From NCBI RefSeq assembly GCF_022808325.1, contig NZ_JALGCL010000004.1, positions 124,001 to 188,000 of the forward strand: 64,000 nt of DNA, given 5' to 3'. Of this stretch, positions 12,728 through 21,534 are shown piece after piece; the first letter of the stretch is position 1; every line of letters begins with the position of its first letter. Origin of the DNA: Cognatiluteimonas sedimenti (GTDB taxonomy: Bacteria; Pseudomonadota; Gammaproteobacteria; Xanthomonadales; Xanthomonadaceae). Made by a program: the position numbers and the translations under genes. The notes beneath the pieces are model-generated. The model was not told the origin of the DNA and did no database searches. It worked only from the letters and a program-made list of their open reading frames with translations.

Positions 12728-13398
12728 GCACGCCCAGCCCGCTCGTCACCGATCCGGCCTTCGCGCTGGCGTTCCGCAGCCTGCAGCCGGCGCCGGCAAG
12801 GCCCGCGTCGCTGCTGGTGCTGTTGCACGGCGTCGGCGGCAACGAAGGCAATCTTGCCGGCCTCGGCGCCGAAGTCGGCGGCGACACGCTGGTGGTGCTG
12901 CCGCGCGGCCCGATCACGCTGGGCCCGGATGCGTTCGGCTGGTTCCGCGTCGCCTTCACCAGCGCCGGCCCGCGGATCGAAGCCGGCGAAGCCGACGCCA
13001 GCCGCCGCGCGCTGATCGCCTTCATCGCGCAACTGCAGCAGGCCCATGCCATCGACGCCGCGCACACCACGATTGCGGGCTTCAGCCAAGGCGGCATCCT
13101 CAGCGCCAGCGTCGCGCTGACCGCGTCCGAACGCGTCGCCGCGTTCGCGGTGCTCGCCGGCCGCATCCTGCCCGAGCTCGAGCCGCAACTCGCCGACGCG
13201 CAGCGCCTGTCCACCCTGCGCGGCTACATCGCCCACGGCCTGCACGACGACAAGCTGCCGGTGGACTGGGCGCGCCGCGCGGACGCGTGGCTCACGCGGC
13301 TGGGGGTTTCGCATGAGATGAAGCTGTATCCGGGCGGGCATGAGCTGGACGCCGCGATGCGTGCGGACCTTCTGGCGTGGCTGGCGCGCGGCGATTGA
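12724..13398 (+). CDS. Phospholipase/carboxylesterase-family serine hydrolase
   Basis: A 224-residue alpha/beta hydrolase of the phospholipase/carboxylesterase family (PF02230). The oxyanion region is LLHGVGGNE, the nucleophile elbow is GFSQGG, and the acid and base are in HGLHDDKLPV and YPGGHEL, so the triad is complete. There is no signal peptide, so it is cytoplasmic. The start overlaps the dioxygenase stop (ATGA). The substrate is unknown; the operon context suggests an ester or ring-cleavage product. A truncated aceE copy starts immediately at its stop codon. Confidence 0.88.
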   Translation: MSTPSPLVTDPAFALAFRSLQPAPARPASLLVLLHGVGGNEGNLAGLGAEVGGDTLVVLPRGPITLGPDAFGWFRVAFTSAGPRIEAGEADASRRALIAFIAQLQQAHAIDAAHTTIAGFSQGGILSASVALTASERVAAFAVLAGRILPELEPQLADAQRLSTLRGYIAHGLHDDKLPVDWARRADAWLTRLGVSHEMKLYPGGHELDAAMRADLLAWLARGD

Positions 13399-13420
13399 TG
13401 CAGGACCGCGTGTATTTGGT

Positions 13421-14038
13421 CGGTGAAATGCTGGAGGAAGGACTCATCGAGGCCGGCGCGTTCGCGTCATGGTTCGCCTGCGCCACCAGCTACAGCACCA
13501 ACGACTTGCAACTGCTGCCGTTCTACATCTACTACTCGATGTTCGGTTTCCAGCGCATCGGCGATGCCGCCTGCAGGCCGGCGAAGTCATCGCCGCGGCC
13601 GAACTGCTGGACAAGGACTTCGGCGTGACCGCCGACATCTGGTCCTGCCCCAGCTTCAACGAGCTCGCGCGCGACGGCCATGACGCCGAGCGCCACAACC
13701 GCTTCCACCCGGAAGCCGAGCCGCGCAAGGCCTACATCACCCGGCAGCTCGAAGGCCGCCAAGGCCCGGCGATCGTCGCCACCGACTACATCCGCGCCTA
13801 CCCCGAGCAGGTCCGCGCCTTCGTGCCGATGCGCTACACCGTGCTGGGCACCGACGGCTACGGCCGCAGCGACACCCGCGAGAACCTGCGCCGCTTCTTC
13901 GAGGTCGACCGCTTCCACGTAGCACAAGCCGCGATCGCGGCGCTGGCGGCGGAAGGCAAGATGACGGCCAAGGACGTGGCGCGGGCGATCAAGCTGTACA
14001 AGATCGATGCGGAGAATCCGAATCCGATTGGGGTTTGA
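13421..14038 (+). pseudogene. aceE: Broken duplicate of the aceE 3' end
   Basis: This stretch matches the last third of aceE (from about 8602 to 9589) in the same orientation. It lacks the start and two-thirds of the gene, has lost one base (CTGGCAGG became CTGCAGG) and has a 369-base deletion joined at a GCGA microhomology, so its two parts are in different frames (left part to about 13585, right part to the TGA at 14038). Bases 13763-14007 are identical to aceE 9314-9558. The flanks of that patch differ by mostly silent changes, and the tail encodes DAENPNPIGV where aceE has DADKPNPLHA. It cannot make an active E1. The mosaic suggests a recombination scar (see findings). Confidence 0.92.
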
Positions 14039-14137
14039 GAAACACCCGTAAAAGCCCATTTGATACACCACCAATGGCCGGAACTAGCGTATGTCCGCGG
14101 GGCGTAGACGGTCGTTAGAGTTCGGGGAGGGTGGACG

Positions 14138-14905
14138 GTGTCAATGAAATCTCTAGTGGAGATGGCGCGCGATAGCCGCTTGATTCCGGCAAGCACATTC
14201 TTCGTGCTCGGCGCCGCCGTCGCGACCCTAGTGCTCGCTTCGATCGTCGAGGACAACACACTCCAACTGTTGATCAACTTAGTAGTAACGCCGGTCGCGA
14301 CGTTGGCTGCGGCGTATGCAGGCGCTCGCATTGCATTCGGCTTTCAATCGAAGAAAGACCACGAAAACGAAATTTCTCAAAACGTGCGCGCCGCGAACAC
14401 AACAATTTTTCAGCTGGTGCGATTTGCGTACCTGTTCCATGTAATCGAAAAACAGTACATCGCCGAGCACAGGAACAACCAAGCTCGACATTTTCAGATT
14501 GATGCTGGCATGGAGTACGGAATTGAAGAGCTCCACATCAATTTTGATTCCCTGGCCTTCCTATTTAACTCACCGAAGCCCGACTTGCTTAGGACACTCG
14601 CTGCGGTCCAACTCGAGATCAATGCGACAGTTGGCGTTATTCGTCAGAGGCAGCATTGGCACGTGGAAAAGTTTCAGGTGGCAATGGATTCAGTTCCTGT
14701 CGGCGTGGCCCTCACTTCCAACGAGGTGGAAGCCCTGGTGGGCGAACGCATTGCGATCACCCTCAAGAAGCAGACGGATGACATCATCGAGGGCGTGGAT
14801 GCTTCGATTGCCGGGCTTCGTTCACACATCGATAACCTACGGGATGTCGTCAAGGCGATGTATCCCGCGCACGGGGTCGTGTTTTTGCAGGCACCTTCTT
14901 CTTAG
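14138..14905 (+). CDS. Uncharacterised two-helix membrane protein
   Basis: I do not recognise the family. The 255-residue product has two hydrophobic segments near its start (about residues 18-35 and 42-65), then a long soluble part rich in charged helices that could form a coiled coil near the end (DDIIEGVDASIAGLRSHIDNL). A GTG at 14138 is the likely start because GGGGAGG sits 7 bases before it; the ATG at 14144 is spaced less well. Codon use and base composition are clearly less GC-rich than in the flanking genes. Its last 56 bases overlap the 3' end of the gene on the other strand. It may belong to the accessory island as a membrane component. Confidence 0.7.
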   Translation: MSMKSLVEMARDSRLIPASTFFVLGAAVATLVLASIVEDNTLQLLINLVVTPVATLAAAYAGARIAFGFQSKKDHENEISQNVRAANTTIFQLVRFAYLFHVIEKQYIAEHRNNQARHFQIDAGMEYGIEELHINFDSLAFLFNSPKPDLLRTLAAVQLEINATVGVIRQRQHWHVEKFQVAMDSVPVGVALTSNEVEALVGERIAITLKKQTDDIIEGVDASIAGLRSHIDNLRDVVKAMYPAHGVVFLQAPSS

Positions 14906-16769
14906 CAGGCGCCTTCCTCGCAACAGGAACAGTCGTCTCCTTTGTCAGCCTCATCACCTCTTGCTGTGACGGAGACTTACGCTCGGCCGTCGCTTTATTA
15001 GCGCCGCGTTTCACGCCACTCACTGCCGTTTTGGCGGGGTGTTTGCGTTTGGCAGGCGACTTCTTCGCGGGGGGCAACGAAGAATGCTCTTGCGGGAGCA
15101 AGGGATAGATCCAAAGATTTGGGGGAATCGGAAGTCGGTAGTAGTGACACGCCACAAGTATGATCGGCCAAAAGCCGAAGTTCATCGGCGAGAGCTTCTG
15201 GAAGGAGTCGGTGCGGTTGCACGCTTCCGCGATGGTCGTAAGGAGCGCCTCCCCGCCATGGACGAGTGACAAGCCGGTAAGTGCGCGCCCGTGCTGTTCG
15301 CCACCGATATACAAAGCTGGCTCCGACGACTCGTCTGGGAACCAAAGCTGCAGCGTGCAGTGATCAAGCTTCTCCTTAACCAGCTTCGCTAGCGCGTCGA
15401 ATGCTTCGGTTTCACCGAGGGCGTGCAGCCACGCCGCAGTAAGGGGGATGAGCGTCGAACCGGCGGTGGCCTCGTTAAAGTATTCGTCGTCCTGGCGATT
15501 GGACTGGTGGTTGTCCAGTTCCGCGTAGTCGGTGGAGCACGAGGGATAGCGCCCCCGGGTTCTGACGGTGTAGTTGAGGCGCCCCGTCATTTCTCCGAGC
15601 CACTCGCGAACCGGCGCAAGATCCATCGATTCGGCGAGCCACAGTTGAAGGAACAATGCGATATCAGTTGTCTGTTGGTCTGTAGCGGGAAGCAATAGCG
15701 CCGGGTTATTTCGTATCAGCTTGATTCCAGTAGCGACTGCGTTGTCGATATTTCCTCGGTACACGTCCGCACCTTCAGCGGCGTTCGAGTGAAGCCAGTG
15801 CATCCACAGGCCCCAAAGGCCGATCCGTCCCAGTACTTCAAAGAGCGCAAGATTTACGTCTAGCGCTGATCTGGATTCCGTGGCAGCCGAAACTCCGTGC
15901 ATTACGTTGACGTGCGGCGTGATCTTATCCACGAAGGCGCGCGCGATATTCAGATGAAGCTCGATGGTATGACGCAGCACGCCATCGAGGCTCTTGTCGG
16001 GGGCTCCCTTTGAATTGATGGAACGACGCACAAGTTCCCATGTGCAAAGCAGCGTTAATTCACTCGCGCGATAGGGGGTTTCGATGTTATCGATGCTTCG
16101 CGCCCAGACGTACAGAATCCATGTGCAGATATTGAGTTGTCGAGCAACGCGCAATCGCGCCTTCTGGCTCTTGTCCATGCCCAGCAGACTTCGCACTAGA
16201 TGGGTGAAGTGCTGTATCGACACTTCCGGGGCGTCCAACATGGCGATTGCCTTACGGAAGCTGCTCCGTAGTTCTGCAGGCAGAATTTCTTCACGAAGCA
16301 GGCCGCGCAGGACGAGTTCGGCAAGGTGGTCGCCGTCCCACTCCTGAAAGCTGATTCGATCTGATTCGTGCTGCTCGATGAACGCCCTGAGGTGCTCCCG
16401 CATGTGCTCGTGCACTTCGCCGCCGATCACAATGCAGATAACGACATTCAGCTTTCGGTACTGCACCGGAAGTCTGTTTCTCACATAGACCTGTAATGCT
16501 TCCTCCAGCGAGTACTTCAACGCCTGTGGCGTGTCGTTCATCCAATCCTGGCGCGTCAGGTTGCCAGGCTTAACAGAGAACAAGAACACCGCGTCCTTGC
16601 CGTCGTCTCCCTTGCCGATTGCGGCAACGTCAACTCCAAGCTGGTGCGTCCCTCGTCCTGGGCGAGAGAAGACATGGAAGCCGAGCTCGCCGAGTAACTC
16701 GGGGAGCACAGCGTCAAGTTCGTCGCGTTCACGAAGCGACGCGAGATAGTCGCGTACAAGGGCCTTCAT
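14850..16769 (-). CDS. PD-(D/E)XK-like nuclease-domain protein with histone-H1-like tail
   Basis: This 639-residue protein is not a named family to me. Residues 1-150 look like a restriction-endonuclease fold: helix PELLGELGF, then GVDV (Asp47) on one strand and FLFSVKPGN (Lys67) on the next, spaced as in Mrr-like PD-(D/E)XK domains. The position normally holding E or Q two residues before the Lys is Ser65, so activity is uncertain. Residues about 160-560 are mostly alpha-helical with no clear motif. The last 70 residues are a Lys/Ala/Pro-rich tail with PAKKSPAKRK and APAKKKVPAK, like histone H1 or AlgP tails and probably DNA-binding. It overlaps the upstream gene by 4 bases (ATGA), so the two are coupled. 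Base composition is lower in GC than the surroundings. Confidence 0.7.
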   Translation of the reverse strand: MKALVRDYLASLRERDELDAVLPELLGELGFHVFSRPGRGTHQLGVDVAAIGKGDDGKDAVFLFSVKPGNLTRQDWMNDTPQALKYSLEEALQVYVRNRLPVQYRKLNVVICIVIGGEVHEHMREHLRAFIEQHESDRISFQEWDGDHLAELVLRGLLREEILPAELRSSFRKAIAMLDAPEVSIQHFTHLVRSLLGMDKSQKARLRVARQLNICTWILYVWARSIDNIETPYRASELTLLCTWELVRRSINSKGAPDKSLDGVLRHTIELHLNIARAFVDKITPHVNVMHGVSAATESRSALDVNLALFEVLGRIGLWGLWMHWLHSNAAEGADVYRGNIDNAVATGIKLIRNNPALLLPATDQQTTDIALFLQLWLAESMDLAPVREWLGEMTGRLNYTVRTRGRYPSCSTDYAELDNHQSNRQDDEYFNEATAGSTLIPLTAAWLHALGETEAFDALAKLVKEKLDHCTLQLWFPDESSEPALYIGGEQHGRALTGLSLVHGGEALLTTIAEACNRTDSFQKLSPMNFGFWPIILVACHYYRLPIPPNLWIYPLLPQEHSSLPPAKKSPAKRKHPAKTAVSGVKRGANKATAERKSPSQQEVMRLTKETTVPVARKAPAKKKVPAKTRPRARDTSP

Positions 16770-18487
16770 TGCTTAAGCTTCTCTGCCTGGAAAAGGCGCA
16801 ACTGGTAGCTAAGACCGATCGGGTCCAGTGTTTCGGTGCGGGGGTACTCCATCGAAACACCGTGTGTCTTAAGGTCCATCTCAACCGCGCGCAAAGTCTC
16901 ACCGTTGTCCTGCACGAAGCTCACTGCACCTCTGCCATACAGCAGCACAGAGTGGTGCACGATGTCGAAGAAGACGGATTGCTTCCGGGCATTCTTGTGG
17001 GCCTGCTGCATTTCCTCCAAGCTACGCCGGTTGTGGATTTGTTGCCGGTGCTCAGAGGGTCGCAACTCCGTAATCGTTCCTACCGACTTAAGGCCCTCGA
17101 TATAGGCCTCGTGGAAAGCCAGTGCCGCCTTGATTCGCTTACGGACCGGGTCCTTAGCCGGAATGGTCGCAAGATATTCCGCGACGCCGCCATAATTCAT
17201 TAACAGCGGATCGAAGAGGAGCCACTGCAGTTCCTCAATCGCTTCGTCGTCGGCTTCCCGCAGGACCGCAACAAGTACCGAGGCCGCCGTTGTAGGGAGG
17301 AAGAAGAACCAGCCAAGAGCCTTTCGACAGACGAACACCTGCACGTGGTGATCCTTCGGGATGGCCACCACCGGGATTTTCAGCGATTGCCCCCTCAGGT
17401 TGTCTCGCTGAAGGAAATGTGCAAGGCCATCGCACAGCATCGCGGAGCCGGTCTGTAACCACCGGATGGCGACCGTTCCAAGCGTGTCATCGCTCTCAGC
17501 GAGCGCCCGCATGAAGTCATCGAAACTCTCGAGTCGGAAGGTGTCTGTTGCCGACACCAGGTCAGTGACGTAGCCGATGGCGCGCTCGGTGAATCCATTC
17601 TTTACGAGCCCGGCCAAGCCGCAGTCGAGAACTTCTAAAGTTCCCTTGCTCTCTGGTTCCAATTGCCTAAGCGCCGCCAGAAGCGCTGCCACGGTTGCAT
17701 CATCCAGGAGCCCGGAGGCCAGCCAAAGCGCCTGTGCAGCATAGTGGATGGTGAGCGTTTCGCCGCCATCTGCGGCGCGAGCAATCACGTGCAACAGCGC
17801 GTCATCGCCGTTCTGCTTTTGCTGGGTCAGCAAATTGGCCGCGGCGTGCAAGATAGCTGCCCGCATCTTGTCGTCAGGCTCGCGTGTGAGAAGTTCGGAC
17901 AACGTCGCCACGCGCTCTGCCCTTGATTCCTTGTTGGTGGCGGGAATTCGCCCTAGCGCGGCGATCGCCGCGTAAGCGGTTTCGTCCGACTCATTCAGCG
18001 CGATCTGCTGTGCCAGTGCCGCGTCCATCGATGCTTCCAGTGCGAATAGCAGGAATTTGTTCGCGAGGGGGTCGCCCGCCACTGCAGCTTCAACCACGAC
18101 CGCGGACCGACGAGGGTCGCGCTTGCACCATTCGCGAAAGGCAACGTTTGGAAAGTTCGCTGCGCCATCATTTCCACCGCGCGAGACGAGTTTGTCTACA
18201 AAGGTCATGACGCGCTCAGGCGGCTCGTCTAGTTCCGGAAGCGCTGAATCAAGAAAATGGGTCGCCATGAAGAAACGCGGACCGTTGAGCGCTAGGAGCG
18301 ATCCGTCGTCGACCAGCCGCAGCAGATCGATCTCGCCGGAATTATGAAGCTCTGCGCATAGCGCAACCGATGCATGCATAGACTCCCGGTCGAGACCGCC
18401 GAACCGTTCGGCTAGCTGTGTTGCCAGGGTTCCGGATTCAAAGGCGGCGATGATTTCGCGTCGGCTAGTTGAATGAGTTATTACCAT
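16766..18487 (-). CDS. Uncharacterised helical-repeat (HEAT-like) protein
   Basis: The 573-residue product is predicted soluble and mostly helical. Residues about 120-340 show repeated helix pairs of the kind seen in HEAT/Armadillo scaffolds (for example AAIAALGRIP, MRAAILHAAANLL, IHYAAQALWLASGL). No catalytic motif is seen. It shares a 4-base ATGA overlap with the PD-(D/E)XK-like gene, so the two proteins are probably made in equal amounts and may form a complex. The upstream HNH gene is on the same strand 68 bases away. A scaffold or sensor role in a defence pair is inference only. Base composition marks it as part of the accessory island. Confidence 0.65.
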   Translation of the reverse strand: MVITHSTSRREIIAAFESGTLATQLAERFGGLDRESMHASVALCAELHNSGEIDLLRLVDDGSLLALNGPRFFMATHFLDSALPELDEPPERVMTFVDKLVSRGGNDGAANFPNVAFREWCKRDPRRSAVVVEAAVAGDPLANKFLLFALEASMDAALAQQIALNESDETAYAAIAALGRIPATNKESRAERVATLSELLTREPDDKMRAAILHAAANLLTQQKQNGDDALLHVIARAADGGETLTIHYAAQALWLASGLLDDATVAALLAALRQLEPESKGTLEVLDCGLAGLVKNGFTERAIGYVTDLVSATDTFRLESFDDFMRALAESDDTLGTVAIRWLQTGSAMLCDGLAHFLQRDNLRGQSLKIPVVAIPKDHHVQVFVCRKALGWFFFLPTTAASVLVAVLREADDEAIEELQWLLFDPLLMNYGGVAEYLATIPAKDPVRKRIKAALAFHEAYIEGLKSVGTITELRPSEHRQQIHNRRSLEEMQQAHKNARKQSVFFDIVHHSVLLYGRGAVSFVQDNGETLRAVEMDLKTHGVSMEYPRTETLDPIGLSYQLRLFQAEKLKQ

Positions 18488-18533
18488 TATTTCATTGCCC
18501 AGGAAGAACCACGCATGTGTGCGATTTCCTCAC

Positions 18534-18560
18534 CAAAAAAATAGGCTCGAAACGATCAAG
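18534..18560 (-). terminator. Possible weak terminator after the EVE-HNH gene
   Basis: Read on the minus strand, CTTGA and TCGAG form a short 5-pair stem (one G-U) around TCGTT, followed by CC, TA and a run of seven T. The stem is weak, so read-through into the next gene is likely. Confidence 0.4.
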
Positions 18561-19500
18561 TCGTCCTGGCGTAAAACAGCTTGCGATGGTGTTCGAGAAA
18601 GTCAGATTGCTCGGTACGGAATTTATCTACACGGAGATCGCGGCGAATTGACCAGCGATCCAGCACGTCCTGCGATAGGGATGAGTGCACAAGCATCCGC
18701 CCGTCGTTATCGAACGAAATTAATCGCTCGTCAAACAAGGCGTCTACATGCGGTGACAGCATGATGCCGTTGTAACCATTAATGCGTTCGGCATTCGAGG
18801 CATCGCGCCAAGGCTTGATATGGCTCGCGATCAATAGGCGGGAGTCTTCCACGCCGGTAACGCGGCAATGTGGATCCACCAACATCACCCGCTTGCGGAA
18901 CAAGCCTTGCCCAATGCGGGCTTTTGCCAGCTGCAAGCGCTGGGTTTCCGGAATCGTTGCGTCGCCTTCGATCTGATGGATATCGTCGAGCACTTCCATA
19001 TCGTTCTCGACATCATTGATGTGAAGCGCCGATGCGACTGACGCAGTTGCCTCGACGCCTAGGAAGGCGAGCAGGAGAAGGCCGAGGGCGTCCGATATCC
19101 CAGCGAGATAGCAACCTTGGTTGCCGTCACCGTTGGCACGAATAGGCGAATAGCGCGGCGGCAACATCGGTGCGATGGCTTCGATGTGAGCCTTGGGCTG
19201 CAGCGGCTTGGGCGCAGGCGTGAAATAGACCCCAACCAGCCAGCCTTCATTGGCCCAGTAATCGCCGACATTGCCGAACTCAGTCGGCTTGGGGCTGGCA
19301 GAAGCGGCTTCGATCACTTGTCCGATCGCCCCGATGCGGCCGTTCGCATACGAGAACACCGTGTCGCCGGGACGCACGAGGGTCATATTCTCGTATGTCT
19401 GGTTAAAACCACCGTTCGCGTTACGCATCGGCGACCACAAATAGCCACCACGAACTTCGTGATCGCGCGTCTGCTTGTGATTAACCCACCAAAACGCCAT
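18556..19500 (-). CDS. EVE-domain HNH endonuclease, modification-dependent type
   Basis: The 314-residue protein joins two recognisable parts. Residues about 1-130 look like an EVE (PUA-like) reader: it opens FWWVNHKQTRDHEVRGGYLW, then YENMTLVRPGDTVFSYANGRIGAIGQV. The C-terminal third is an HNH nuclease with CRVTG, LLIASHIKPW, and NGIMLSPHVDALFD, so the metal and catalytic residues are present. EVE-HNH proteins are thought to cut DNA carrying modified cytosine, so this is a likely type IV-like restriction enzyme. The ATG at 19500 is chosen because the family starts there; the longer reading from 19533 adds 11 unrelated residues. It heads a same-strand series with the two preceding entries. 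Confidence 0.85.
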   Translation of the reverse strand: MAFWWVNHKQTRDHEVRGGYLWSPMRNANGGFNQTYENMTLVRPGDTVFSYANGRIGAIGQVIEAASASPKPTEFGNVGDYWANEGWLVGVYFTPAPKPLQPKAHIEAIAPMLPPRYSPIRANGDGNQGCYLAGISDALGLLLLAFLGVEATASVASALHINDVENDMEVLDDIHQIEGDATIPETQRLQLAKARIGQGLFRKRVMLVDPHCRVTGVEDSRLLIASHIKPWRDASNAERINGYNGIMLSPHVDALFDERLISFDNDGRMLVHSSLSQDVLDRWSIRRDLRVDKFRTEQSDFLEHHRKLFYARTT

Positions 19501-19619
19501 AACAGCTGCCCCCTGACCCCCAGGATACCCCACGAAACTAGGGTTGATACAACGAAGGCCCTCAAGGGGTCGGCTGGATTAAAATTGTTCCGGCACCAGT
19601 TCGTTAGTCGGGGGAAGTA

Positions 19620-20138
19620 ATGGGCAAAACATTCCTAGCAATAGTGATCGCGGTAATAGGCGCCGCCGCCACAATCAGTGCTGCATACATTCAATCGCAC
19701 CCTTCTCAAGGCGTAGACCCAGCGACCAGAGAACAGGTGGCTGTACGTTCTAAGTCCGACGTACCCAAGCGCTTTTCAACGCCGTCCTCGCGGCGAACGG
19801 AACTCGAAGTAACCGGGGTCCAAATCGGGTCCACGAATGGCGGACTCTTCGTTGTGGAAAAGCGAACGGTTTTTGATTTAAATGAAGAGGTCGCTGTTAC
19901 CGTCAATTACCGTGGTTCCAATGGCATTAGCAACTTCCCCGTGCGACTGACCGCGGTGTTTGGCTCCGTGATGTTTGGTGGAGATCGCGAAGAAGAAACT
20001 GCTGATGTTTCTACACCTGGCGATAGCCTCTGGACGTTTCGGTTTCCCCATAAGAAGGAGCGGGCTTCGGGTCAATATTTGCTCAGTGTGCAAGTAGACG
20101 GTGGCGACGTGTACAGCCAGATGGTCGATTTTAAATAA
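19620..20138 (+). CDS. Uncharacterised membrane-anchored or secreted protein
   Basis: The family is not recognised. The 172-residue product begins with one hydrophobic stretch (FLAIVIAVIGAAATISAAYI), either a signal anchor or a signal peptide without a clear cleavage site. The rest is soluble and rich in beta-strand pattern (TELEVTGVQIG, EEVAVTVNYRG, GQYLLSVQVDGG), suggesting an Ig-like or jelly-roll domain outside the membrane. GGGGGAAG lies 4 bases before the ATG. Base composition is low in GC like the rest of the island, and it closes the island on the right. Confidence 0.7.
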   Translation: MGKTFLAIVIAVIGAAATISAAYIQSHPSQGVDPATREQVAVRSKSDVPKRFSTPSSRRTELEVTGVQIGSTNGGLFVVEKRTVFDLNEEVAVTVNYRGSNGISNFPVRLTAVFGSVMFGGDREEETADVSTPGDSLWTFRFPHKKERASGQYLLSVQVDGGDVYSQMVDFK

Positions 20139-20229
20139 ACTGGCCTAAGGGACGGCGCAGTTGAATGGAACCAACGCCGGACTCCCGGGGAAACGGGCGG
20201 CAGGCCACTTTCAAGTGAATGCCCGGCCA

Positions 20230-21534
20230 CTAGCGGCGAACGATTGCTGCAAGCGCCGAGGCGAAGCGGTCGAGTTCCGTAACGCTGGTGTACACGTTCG
20301 GGCTGATGCGGATGCCGCGGATGTGGGGCGTGCGCGGCTGCCCGGCCATCGCCTGCACCAGGACGTGGTGCTTGTCGAGCAGGGTGCGCTGCAGGGCCGC
20401 GGCGTCGATGCCGGGCCAGTCGACGGTGGTCAGGCCCAGGCGCATGCCTGGCGCGGGCAAGGTATAGAAGCGCGCGTCCGGCACGTGGGCGCGGATGCGG
20501 TCGCGCACCAGTTCGGCGAGATGCTGCAGGCGCGCCTGCTTGCGTTCGGCGCCGATCCGCGCATGCAACGCCAGCGCGGGCAGCAGGCTGGGGCTGATGT
20601 ATTCGGGACCGGTGCCGATCCACTCGAAGCGTCCCATTCCGCTGGTGCCGGGCGCCGACGGGATCAGCGGCCACACCGCGTCCACGTGCTCGGGCCGCAT
20701 CCACAACACGCCCATGCCGACCGGCGCGCCGAGCCACTTGTGCATGCTTGCGCCGTAGAAATCCGCGCCCAGTGCGGCGGGCGATTCGCGCAGCAGGCCG
20801 AGCGACTGCGCGCCGTCCACCACCACCTTCGCCCCCGCCGCGTGGGCGACGTCCGCAATGCGGCGCACCGGCAGGAGTTGCCCGGTCAGGTTGCTGGGGT
20901 GCGTCAGCAGCACCAGCCGCGTCTTCGGGCCGATCGCCGCGGCGTACGCGGCGACGATCGCATCCATCGACGGTGCCGGCACGGGCAGGTCCACCCAGCG
21001 CAGCACCACGCCATCGCGCTGGCGGCGCTGCTCGAGCGCATCGAGCATCGCGTAGTAGTCGTGCTTGCAGCACACGACCTCGTCGCCGCGCTGCAGCGCA
21101 AACCCCAGCAGCACCGTGTCGAGCGCTTCGGTGGCGTTGCGCAGCAGCGCCAGCTGTTCGCCGGGCACGCCGACGGCCGCCGCGATCGCCGCGCGGACGC
21201 GGGTGGTGGTGGTCTGTTCCCAGATGCCGGGCAGGTGCATCGCGGGCAAGGATTCCAGCCGGCGTGCGTCTGCGGTGAGCAGGTCCATGGCGACCCGCGG
21301 GGCGGGATTGGTCCAGCCGTGGTCGAGGTTCACCACGTCCGGATCGAGGTCGTAGCCTGCGCGGATCTCGGCCCAGAACGTCTCGTCGGTGGCGAGCGCG
21401 GACGCGGCGACGTTCGGGCGTACGGCGAGCGCCGTTTCCACGCGCGGAAGCGCCTGCGCAAGCGCGTGCAACGGCAAGGCCAGGCTGCTCAGGGCGACGG
21501 AGGTGCGGACCAGGAAGGCGCGGCGATCGGTCAT
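20230..21534 (-). CDS. Exported PLP-dependent class V aminotransferase
   Basis: The 434-residue protein is a fold-type I class V (NifS/isopenicillin-N-epimerase-like) enzyme. The PLP aspartate region is VVVDGAQSLGL and the PLP lysine is in GASMHKWLGAP. The N-terminus, TDRRAFLVRTSVALSSLALPLHALA, carries a short basic region (DRRAFL) and a hydrophobic stretch typical of Tat signals, so the enzyme is probably folded with its cofactor and then exported to the periplasm. Family members in this group act as cysteine desulfurase-like or epimerase-like enzymes; the substrate is unknown. The start at 21534 begins the signal. It is divergent from the cysteine synthase-like gene with 210 bases between them. 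Confidence 0.82.
   Translation of the reverse strand: MTDRRAFLVRTSVALSSLALPLHALAQALPRVETALAVRPNVAASALATDETFWAEIRAGYDLDPDVVNLDHGWTNPAPRVAMDLLTADARRLESLPAMHLPGIWEQTTTTRVRAAIAAAVGVPGEQLALLRNATEALDTVLLGFALQRGDEVVCCKHDYYAMLDALEQRRQRDGVVLRWVDLPVPAPSMDAIVAAYAAAIGPKTRLVLLTHPSNLTGQLLPVRRIADVAHAAGAKVVVDGAQSLGLLRESPAALGADFYGASMHKWLGAPVGMGVLWMRPEHVDAVWPLIPSAPGTSGMGRFEWIGTGPEYISPSLLPALALHARIGAERKQARLQHLAELVRDRIRAHVPDARFYTLPAPGMRLGLTTVDWPGIDAAALQRTLLDKHHVLVQAMAGQPRTPHIRGIRISPNVYTSVTELDRFASALAAIVRR

Noticed and set aside
13377-13628. Short protein-coding gene starting at the hydrolase stop (reads EMLEEGLIEAGAFASW)
   Set aside because: It is the left half of the truncated aceE copy and runs out of frame after the 1-base loss.
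14039-20229. Attachment-site direct repeats at the borders of the accessory island
   Set aside because: I compared both borders by eye and found no repeat longer than a few bases, no integrase and no tRNA gene.
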